NCBI GenBank assembly: GCA_023435985.1
Contig: JAEZKY010000003.1
Location: 1-8,624 of the forward strand
DNA length: 8,624 nt
Source: Bacillota bacterium
GTDB lineage: Bacteria > Bacillota > Clostridia > Clostridiales > Clostridiaceae
Direction: 5' to 3'
The notes under the pieces are model-generated. The model had not been told where the DNA came from. It searched no databases and saw only the letters and a list, made by a program, of their open reading frames with translations. Shown piece after piece: positions 1-5,031 of this stretch (position 1 is the first letter of the stretch; the number at the start of each line of letters is the position of its first letter). Position numbers and translations under genes: made by a program.

Positions 1-1588
1 TGACTATATCTTTAAATACTGGTGCAGCAGTATCTCCCCCACCTAATTCTTCATTATCTCCAGTCTTTGAAGAATTGATATCAGGTGTGAAAACCACCAT
101 TGTATATTTTTTCTGCCCTATGCTAAAAAAACCTGCGAACCACCCATGAGTTTTACCTTCACTACCAGTTGAAGAACCTGTTTTACCACCAATGTCCAAA
201 TTTCCTATATATGCTTTTATTCCTGTACCCTTTATAACAACCTGCCTCATTGAATTTTGAATAATTTTAGCAGTAGTATCACTAAACACTCTTTTTGTAT
301 CAGTTTTAAACTCCTTTATAGGATTATCATCCTTATCTAAAACATTTTCCACTATATATGGTTTCTCATATATCCCATTATTTACTACAGAATTTATAGC
401 TCCTAGCATTTGTATTGGTGTTACATTCATACATTGACCTATCGATATATTATTTATTCCCGATTCTTTTTCTGGCTTAACGCCTTCTGCCTCAGTTCTA
501 TTGTTACCTTCTAAATTTAACACTCTATTATACAAACCTAATTTTTCTGAATACTCCATTAATTTTTCATATCCTACTTTAGTTCCTATTTCTGCAAATA
601 TATCATTACATGATTTTTCAAATGCCTCTTCAACTGTCAATTTTCCAAATACCTTTTTATCTATCTTTCCTGCTCCAACAAATGTATCGTTAATGTTTAT
701 AAGTCCCATATCTAAAGCTGCTCCAAGAGTTATAACTTTATAAATTGATCCTGGTTCATATCCTATCTGCTCAATTCCTAAGTTTATATTTGCTGCACTT
801 TCATCCTTTTGAACCATGGCTCTTATTTTTCCAGTATCAGCTTCCATTATAGTTACTCCTATGTTGTTTAAAGATGAGAATTTTTCATCATTTAATACGT
901 CCCTTACTTTATCCTCAATCTCTTTATCTATAGTCAATTTCAAGTTTTTATTGTTATCATTTATACTTACAGACTGCTTTGAATAAACTGCCCTATTATC
1001 TAAATAAAATTCACTTTGTGGTTTTTCATTATCTTTTAAATAATCATACAGTTGACCTTCAAGAGAATTTGTTTCTTGATTATCATCTAATATTTTTGAT
1101 AGCATATTTGCAGTACTCCATGCCTTCTTATTATCTATTTCATCATATGTATAAGTATATATTCCTTTAATATTTTTAAGACTATTTACTTTATTATAAG
1201 TATCCTCTGATATATTGAAATACATTTTTCCACTTTGCTTCATTATATCTGTATAGTTAAACTCTGGATTTTCTGACTTCATTATAAAATTCAAAGCCAT
1301 TAAATCTTCTAGTGTTTCCTCATAATTATTTAAACTGAACGGTTTAGTGTCAATTACAAGTACGTATTTCTTATTATATTGCATCAAGTCTTTTCCATTA
1401 GTGTCTAAAATCATATAATTCATATTACTGATATTTTCTTCCTGATGATTTTGATACGAACCAACAACTTTATCAGACGGATATACTTGCAATATAGACA
1501 AACGTGTTGTCAATATTAATATAATTGTCATAAAAATAGCTAGAATTTGCATCAGCCTTTTATTTCTTTCAAATTTCTCAGTAAAAAT
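1..1588 (-). CDS. Class B penicillin-binding protein (D,D-transpeptidase), 3' end outside window
   Basis: Membrane-anchored transpeptidase that cross-links peptidoglycan stem peptides. The reading frame is open from 1588 to the window edge (529 residues visible) and has no stop here. All three active-site motifs of the penicillin-binding fold are present: SIYK with the nucleophile S281 and K284 (in YEPGSIYK), SCN at 326-328, and KTGS at 469-472, followed by GWFAGFF. A single hydrophobic segment at about residues 14-28 follows a charged stretch (EKFERNKR), as expected of a class B signal anchor. The family's N-terminal R-G-x-I-x-D-R-x-G-type motif is degenerate, reading NYMILDTNGKDL near 57-68. 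The last visible residues, GGGDTAAPVFKDIV, resemble the usual end of the transpeptidase domain, so little should be missing unless a C-terminal extension exists. The start is taken as ATT at 1588, because it lies 8 nt after a strong SD; the first ATG, at 1552, is 44 nt away and would remove the positive N-terminus. The family call is firm, but I cannot tell a division, elongation or sporulation PBP apart. Confidence 0.9.
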   Translation of the reverse strand, partial: MFTEKFERNKRLMQILAIFMTIILILTTRLSILQVYPSDKVVGSYQNHQEENISNMNYMILDTNGKDLMQYNKKYVLVIDTKPFSLNNYEETLEDLMALNFIMKSENPEFNYTDIMKQSGKMYFNISEDTYNKVNSLKNIKGIYTYTYDEIDNKKAWSTANMLSKILDDNQETNSLEGQLYDYLKDNEKPQSEFYLDNRAVYSKQSVSINDNNKNLKLTIDKEIEDKVRDVLNDEKFSSLNNIGVTIMEADTGKIRAMVQKDESAANINLGIEQIGYEPGSIYKVITLGAALDMGLININDTFVGAGKIDKKVFGKLTVEEAFEKSCNDIFAEIGTKVGYEKLMEYSEKLGLYNRVLNLEGNNRTEAEGVKPEKESGINNISIGQCMNVTPIQMLGAINSVVNNGIYEKPYIVENVLDKDDNPIKEFKTDTKRVFSDTTAKIIQNSMRQVVIKGTGIKAYIGNLDIGGKTGSSTGSEGKTHGWFAGFFSIGQKKYTMVVFTPDINSSKTGDNEELGGGDTAAPVFKDIV

Positions 1589-1637
1589 AAAAAACACCTC
1601 CCTTTAGCTTAAATTCTAGCCTTAAAGGAGGTGTTTT
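1583..1637 (-). terminator. Intrinsic terminator of the 6S-like RNA, overlapping the PBP ribosome site
   Basis: On the minus strand the rising arm AAAACACCTCCTTTA (1637-1623) pairs with the descending arm TAAAGGGAGGTGTTTT (1606-1591), with a single extra G. A small inner GCT/AGC pairing closes the loop. The arm is followed by the T-rich tract TTTTTTATTTTT, the classic layout of a rho-independent terminator for leftward transcription. On the plus strand the hairpin is followed by ATTCAAAATG, so termination in that direction is not expected. The descending arm contains the whole SD of the downstream PBP gene and the U-tract covers its start region, so the element can act both as terminator and as a lid on translation. 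Confidence 0.85.
1588..1605 (-). promoter_or_regulatory. Strong Shine-Dalgarno plus probable AUU start of the PBP gene
   Basis: Read on the minus strand, AAAGGGAGGTG (1605-1595) is followed by six T and then ATT at 1588. From the end of GGAGG to ATT is 8 nt, the usual spacing. The frame is closed upstream by TAA at 1606-1604. The only other in-frame candidates are GTG at 1597 (inside the SD itself), CTG at 1555 and ATG at 1552 (too far from the SD). AUU initiation is rare but known, for example infC. The start is inferred from spacing and from the charged residues it adds before the membrane anchor. Confidence 0.6.
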
Positions 1638-1800
1638 ATTCAAAATGTACTAAAAGTTATGTGGTGGTCTACCGAAATCACATACATATTTGTTCCATCG
1701 GACTTATGAAATTTTCGCTGAAAGGTTCTAAATGGGAGCTTGCACAAATATGTATATGATTTCTGGTGCAGATGTACAACAAATAACAGAAAGTATACAT
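1588..1800 (-). ncRNA. ssrS: Probable 6S RNA (RNA polymerase-binding regulator)
   Basis: 6S RNA binds housekeeping RNA polymerase by imitating an open promoter and serves as template for short pRNAs. Three parts fit. First, a closing stem: ATGT, ACT and GTTAT within 1800-1783 pair with ATAAC, AGT and ACAT within 1660-1645, around a U-rich 4x4 internal loop. Second, a large central bubble (about 1782-1763 opposite 1674-1661). Third, a 19-bp terminal helix in which AAATCATATACATATTTGT (1762-1744) pairs with 1693-1675, with one U-G wobble. The wobble would be a C-A mismatch on the plus strand, so the RNA reads leftward. The bubble contains GTTGTACATCT, which differs by one base from GUUGUACACCU, which I recall from the pRNA template region of B. 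subtilis 6S-1. The core is about 156 nt; with the tail to the terminator it is about 213 nt, near the usual 6S size. Ends are approximate. A weak -10 (TACAAT, 1830-1825) lies upstream, but I see no convincing -35. The alternative is an undescribed cis-acting leader of the PBP gene. Confidence 0.68.
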
Positions 1801-1899
1801 GGCTGTTCTATTTAGATTTTCAAAATTGTATATCTATGACTTAAGAATAATTATAAGACTTAAAAACTTCCTCTTATAAATATACTTTTCTTTAATATT
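1801..1899 (-). other. AT-rich spacer after the U32 gene with a weak hairpin
   Basis: Between the U32 stop codon and the structured RNA is a nearly pure A+T spacer. It contains an 8-bp inverted repeat, TTATAAGA and TCTTATAA (1879-1851 on the minus strand), around a 13-nt loop. The stem has only one G-C pair and no clean T-run follows, so it is at best a weak terminator for the trmR-trhP transcript. GACTTAA occurs twice on the plus strand. The promoter of the 6S-like RNA should lie here, but only partial matches such as TACAAT are visible. Confidence 0.35.
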
Positions 1900-3120
1900 T
1901 TATTCTTTATTCTTTATTATTAGGTCTTTTACCTTTAGAGGTACGTCGACTCTTACTTTGTATATCATTTTTGCTCTATTGGCTGAGTCTATTGGAGTTC
2001 CGTTTTCTTCTGTCATATCATGAAGAACAACTTCGAAATTATCTCCTTCTGCTCTTAAAATTTCTACTGTATCACCATTTAGTACTTTATTTTTTTGCTC
2101 AATAGTTGCTATTTTTGTTTCTTCATCATATGCTCTTACAATTCCGATTATATCTGCATGTCGTATATATGCTGAATCTTCGTATACCTGCTCTCCAGTT
2201 TGACCATAATAAAAACCTGTATGATACACTCTATGACTTACTTTATTTAAATTTTCCATCCATTTTGGATCAAATTTATAATTATCAGGATCTTTCATAT
2301 ATGAATCTACAGCCTGCCTATAAGATTTTACAACTGCAGCAACATAATATAAGCTCTTCATTCGTCCTTCAATTTTTAGAGAATATACTCCAGCTTTGAT
2401 AACATCATCTATATGCTCAATCATACATAAATCCTTTGAATTCATTATATATGTCCCGTTTTCATCTTCAACTACCGGATAAAATTCATTTGGTCTCTTT
2501 TCTTCAACTAAATGATACTTAAATCTACATGCTTGTGCGCATGCACCTCTATTAGCATCTCTTCCAACCATATAGTTAGAAATTAAGCATCTACCTGAAT
2601 AGCTTATACACATTGAACCATGAACGAAAGCTTCTATTTCACATTCCTCAGGTAAATTATCCCTCATTTCCTTTATTTCAGTTAAGCTAAGTTCTCTAGC
2701 CATTACTATTCTTTTTACGCCTTGATCATACCAAAATTTAGCTGCTCTCCAGTTAACATTATTAGCTTGAGTGCTTAAATGAATCTCTAAATTTGGTGCA
2801 ACTTCTCTAGCTGCTGAAATTATTGCTGGATCTGATGCTATTATTGCATCAACACCTGTTTCATATAGCTCTTTTATATAATCCTCAACGCCGCTTAAAT
2901 CTGCATTATGAGGGAAAACATTCATTGTTACATAAACTTTTCTATTTCTATCATGTGCATACTGTACGCCTTCTTTTAACTGATCATTTGTAAAATTGTC
3001 AGCAAATGCTCTTAAATTTAATTTGCTTCCGCCAAGATATACAGCATCAGCTCCAAAATCTATTGCTATTTTAAGTTTATCTAAATTTCCCGCTGGTGCC
3101 AAAATTTCTGGTCTTATCAT
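1900..3120 (-). CDS. trhP: U32-family protein, tRNA U34 hydroxylation (TrhP-like)
   Basis: Family U32 proteins are annotated as collagenase-like peptidases, but the YegQ and YrrN/YrrO members act with prephenate in forming 5-hydroxyuridine at tRNA position 34. The 406-residue protein opens with the typical EILAPAGNLDKLKIAIDFGADAVYLGG barrel strand. It carries the family signature at 163-181 (ExFxHGSMCxxYSGRCxxS), followed by GACAQAC at 192-198 and DLC at 230-232. Cysteines 171, 178, 194/198 and 232 are candidate Fe-S ligands. The C-terminal part (about 320-400) is the extension found in full-length YegQ/YrrO-like proteins. Its SD (AGGAGG) is formed by the last two sense codons of trmR, and only 6 nt separate the genes, so translation is probably coupled. 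The trmR neighbour, whose enzyme methylates ho5U, supports the tRNA role over a protease. Family assignment is certain; the exact substrate is inferred from context. Confidence 0.85.
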   Translation of the reverse strand: MIRPEILAPAGNLDKLKIAIDFGADAVYLGGSKLNLRAFADNFTNDQLKEGVQYAHDRNRKVYVTMNVFPHNADLSGVEDYIKELYETGVDAIIASDPAIISAAREVAPNLEIHLSTQANNVNWRAAKFWYDQGVKRIVMARELSLTEIKEMRDNLPEECEIEAFVHGSMCISYSGRCLISNYMVGRDANRGACAQACRFKYHLVEEKRPNEFYPVVEDENGTYIMNSKDLCMIEHIDDVIKAGVYSLKIEGRMKSLYYVAAVVKSYRQAVDSYMKDPDNYKFDPKWMENLNKVSHRVYHTGFYYGQTGEQVYEDSAYIRHADIIGIVRAYDEETKIATIEQKNKVLNGDTVEILRAEGDNFEVVLHDMTEENGTPIDSANRAKMIYKVRVDVPLKVKDLIIKNKE

Positions 3121-3126
3121 TTTAAT

Positions 3127-3771
3127 TTACCTCCTCTTTGTAACTGCAATCCCATCACCCATTGGTATGACTGATGTTATTAAATTTTCATCTTGAGTAA
3201 CTAATTCCAAATAAGTCCTCATTCTCTTTACTATTGTAATTTTTCTTCTTTTAACTAATTCTTGCGACGCTACCATGCCTCTAAATAAAACATTATCGGC
3301 AACTATAACTCCATCTTCATTAAGTAATCTTAAACAATGTGGTAAAAAATGATTATAATGTCCTTTACCCGCATCCATAAAAATCAAATCAAAAGGTTCT
3401 TCTAACTTTTCTAGAATTTCTAAGCAATCGCCCTCTTCAATCTTGATCTTATGATCCAAATTAAATTTCTTTAAGTTAATGTTTGCAAGTTCAATCATTC
3501 TTTCATCACGTTCTATTGTAACGATTTCCGGTTCTGTTCCCGCCGCTTGATACATTAGTATTGATGAAAAGCCTATTGCAGTTCCAAGCTCTAATATTCT
3601 TTTAGGTTTCTTCATACTAGTCATAAATTCTAGAAATACGCCTGTTTCTTTTTGAACAATAGGTACCCCATTTTCTCTTGCAAATTTCTCCATTTCATTT
3701 AAGATACCATTTCTTTCTGGAATTAAACTTCTAATATATTCTTCCATATAATCATAAGTAATTTCACTCAT
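3127..3771 (-). CDS. trmR: tRNA 5-hydroxyuridine O-methyltransferase (TrmR/YrrM-like)
   Basis: SAM-dependent class I methyltransferase of the O-methyltransferase 3 (catechol/caffeoyl-CoA type) family. TrmR converts ho5U34 to 5-methoxyuridine in Gram-positive tRNAs that read four-codon boxes. The protein has 214 residues, close to the B. subtilis length as I recall it (about 217). Motif I is ILELGTAIGFSS at 59-70, the ribose-binding acidic residue is E87 in TIERD, and EGDCLEIL lies at 113-120. FMDAGKGHY (131-139) supplies D133, and ADN (158-160) supplies D159 and N160, the usual divalent-metal ligands. The start chosen is ATG at 3771, 6 nt after a clear GGAGG. The frame stays open to a GTG at 3813, but that codon has no SD and would add 14 atypical residues. 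It sits between mltG and trhP, the same order as yrrL-yrrM-yrrN/O in B. subtilis, so the enzyme acts on the product of the next gene. Other family members methylate small catechols; the context argues against that here. Confidence 0.86.
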   Translation of the reverse strand: MSEITYDYMEEYIRSLIPERNGILNEMEKFARENGVPIVQKETGVFLEFMTSMKKPKRILELGTAIGFSSILMYQAAGTEPEIVTIERDERMIELANINLKKFNLDHKIKIEEGDCLEILEKLEEPFDLIFMDAGKGHYNHFLPHCLRLLNEDGVIVADNVLFRGMVASQELVKRRKITIVKRMRTYLELVTQDENLITSVIPMGDGIAVTKRR

Positions 3772-3803
3772 AAAATTCCTCCACAACTCTAAGGTATATG
3801 CTA

Positions 3804-3828
3804 ATACAATCACAAATAAGTATTGTAT
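3804..3828. repeat. Short inverted repeat between mltG and trmR
   Basis: ATACAAT (3804-3810) and ATTGTAT (3822-3828) form a 7-bp palindrome around an 11-nt spacer in the 110-bp mltG-trmR gap. No T-run follows on either strand, so it is not a convincing terminator. It could be a minor operator or chance pairing in AT-rich DNA. I see no clear promoter for trmR in this gap. Confidence 0.25.
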
Positions 3829-3881
3829 ATTTTCCGTATATAAAATATAACAGAATACTATATTTTTATTTTTGAATATAT

Positions 3882-4928
3882 CTAATATCCTAATTCTTTT
3901 TTCTTATTTAAAAAATCATCATAGTCATTAGTAAAATAGTGCGATCCATCTTTTTGTAATATGTAATATAAATAGTCTGTTTTCTCTGGCGTCAATGCAG
4001 CTTTAATACAATCTATTCCCGGATTTGCTATGGGTCCTATTGGCAGGCCGCTATATTTATATACATTATAAGGTGAATCTACCTCTAAATCCTTATTTGA
4101 TACTACATCTACATGATGTCCTAATGCATAAATTACTGCTGCATCTATTTGAAGCTTCATATTTTTTTCTAATCTATTGTAAATAACTGATGAAATTAAT
4201 GGTCGATCCTTTGGAACTCTAGCCTCTTTCTCTATCATAGAAGCTATAGTAATTATTTTTTCTATATCTTCATCTTTTATATCAACTTTAGTTTCATCCT
4301 TAACCTGCTTCATTATTTCATCAAATCGATCTAACATAAGTTTTATTATATCTTTTGCATTAGCACCTTTTTCAATTAAATATGTATCAGGATACAAAAA
4401 TCCTTCCAAATTATATCTTTTACTACTATTAGCTTTTACATAATCAGGCAATTCATAATTTTTAACTGCATCTAAAAAATCTTCTTTAGAACAAATTCCT
4501 TTTTCCTCTACCGTTTTTGCGATATCTTCTACTGAATACCCCTCTGGAATTGTTAACTTAACTAAGTCTTTATCCCCATCCTTATTCTGCAATGATTTTA
4601 TCATATTTTCTAAGCTTGTATCGGTATTTATTTCGTATATTCCTTCTTTTATATTTACGTTTACTTTATCTATCGATAAATTTAGCTTAATAAACAGTTT
4701 GCTAGATAATTTATCTTCTTTAGCTAAATCGTTTAATACATCATAAAAGCCTTCACCTTGTTTCACTTCTATAATAATTTTATCTTCATTAGATTTCAAT
4801 GGTTTTGTTATAGCTTTATTATATAACGTTACAACAATTAACGTTATTATTACAAAAAAAAATGCAATTAGTTGTATTATTCTCTTTAAAGATATATATT
4901 TTTTTATAAAAGATATATACTTGTTCAT
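3882..4928 (-). CDS. mltG: Endolytic murein transglycosylase MltG (YceG-like)
   Basis: MltG cleaves nascent glycan strands at the outer face of the membrane and is thought to set glycan length near the elongation machinery. The 348-residue protein has a short, basic cytoplasmic N-terminus (KKYISLKR), one membrane segment at about 19-36, then an extracytoplasmic LysM-like region (about 50-105, VKQGEGFYDVLNDLA). The YceG domain follows, starting near LTIPEGYSVEDIAK (125-138) and including NLEGFLYPDTY (173-183). The catalytic region is IASMIEKEA (228-236) with E233 and E235; the family's essential glutamate lies here, and from memory the first is the likelier one. NRLEKNMKLQIDAAVIYALG (251-270) and SPYNVYKYSGLPIGPIANPG (285-304) are further conserved blocks. 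The SD AGGAG lies 7 nt before ATG. It follows typA by 103 bp and precedes trmR by 110 bp. It is the homologue of B. subtilis yrrL, which also precedes the trmR homologue. Confidence 0.92.
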   Translation of the reverse strand: MNKYISFIKKYISLKRIIQLIAFFFVIITLIVVTLYNKAITKPLKSNEDKIIIEVKQGEGFYDVLNDLAKEDKLSSKLFIKLNLSIDKVNVNIKEGIYEINTDTSLENMIKSLQNKDGDKDLVKLTIPEGYSVEDIAKTVEEKGICSKEDFLDAVKNYELPDYVKANSSKRYNLEGFLYPDTYLIEKGANAKDIIKLMLDRFDEIMKQVKDETKVDIKDEDIEKIITIASMIEKEARVPKDRPLISSVIYNRLEKNMKLQIDAAVIYALGHHVDVVSNKDLEVDSPYNVYKYSGLPIGPIANPGIDCIKAALTPEKTDYLYYILQKDGSHYFTNDYDDFLNKKKELGY

Positions 4929-4946
4929 AAACTTTCTCCTAGATAT

Positions 4947-4991
4947 AATTAAAAGTAAATAGCCGTATAGTTAAGACCATTTACTTTAATT
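4947..4991. repeat. Long AT-rich palindrome upstream of mltG
   Basis: AATTAAAAGTAAAT (4947-4960) and ATTTACTTTAATT (4979-4991) are perfect inverse complements apart from one extra A, giving about 13 paired positions around an 18-nt loop. There is no T-run in the leftward direction: ATATCTAGGAG and the mltG start follow instead. It is therefore unlikely to be a simple terminator for typA. It overlaps the -10 and start region of the candidate mltG promoter, so it may be an operator, or a hairpin in the 5' leader of a typA read-through transcript. Confidence 0.55.
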
Positions 4992-5016
4992 ATATTTGTT
5001 TTAATAACTATTTAAA
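4989..5016 (-). promoter_or_regulatory. Candidate sigma-A promoter for mltG
   Basis: On the minus strand TTTAAA (5016-5011, 4 of 6 matches to TTGACA) is followed after 16 nt by a perfect TATAAT (4994-4989). Transcription would begin near 4982, about 54 nt before the mltG ATG. In DNA this AT-rich a chance match is quite possible. The lack of a clear typA terminator also leaves room for typA-mltG co-transcription. Confidence 0.4.
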
Positions 5017-5031
5017 GTATTTTTAGCTAAA

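Noticed and set aside
501..743. Plus-strand open frames opposite the PBP gene (also 979-1170)
   Set aside because: They lie antisense to a well-supported coding frame, lack ribosome sites and show no recognisable protein features.
1550..1552. ATG at 1552 as the PBP start
   Set aside because: It is 44 nt from the only SD and would begin directly at the membrane segment without the basic residues that precede it. It stays possible only if the ATT start is wrong.
1595..1597. GTG at 1597 as the PBP start
   Set aside because: The codon is part of the Shine-Dalgarno itself, leaving no room for ribosome spacing.
1640..1800. T-box, SAM, c-di-GMP or other known riboswitch upstream of the PBP
   Set aside because: I see none of their hallmark sequences (for example the T-box GGGTGGNACCGCG). 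The rod-like shape with central bubble fits 6S RNA better, though a new leader type is not excluded.
2106..3196. Plus-strand open frames opposite the U32 and trmR genes
   Set aside because: They are antisense shadows of conserved genes, with low-complexity translations and no SD.
3772..3813. GTG at 3813 as the trmR start
   Set aside because: It has no Shine-Dalgarno and adds 14 residues unlike the family; ATG at 3771 has GGAGG at ideal spacing.
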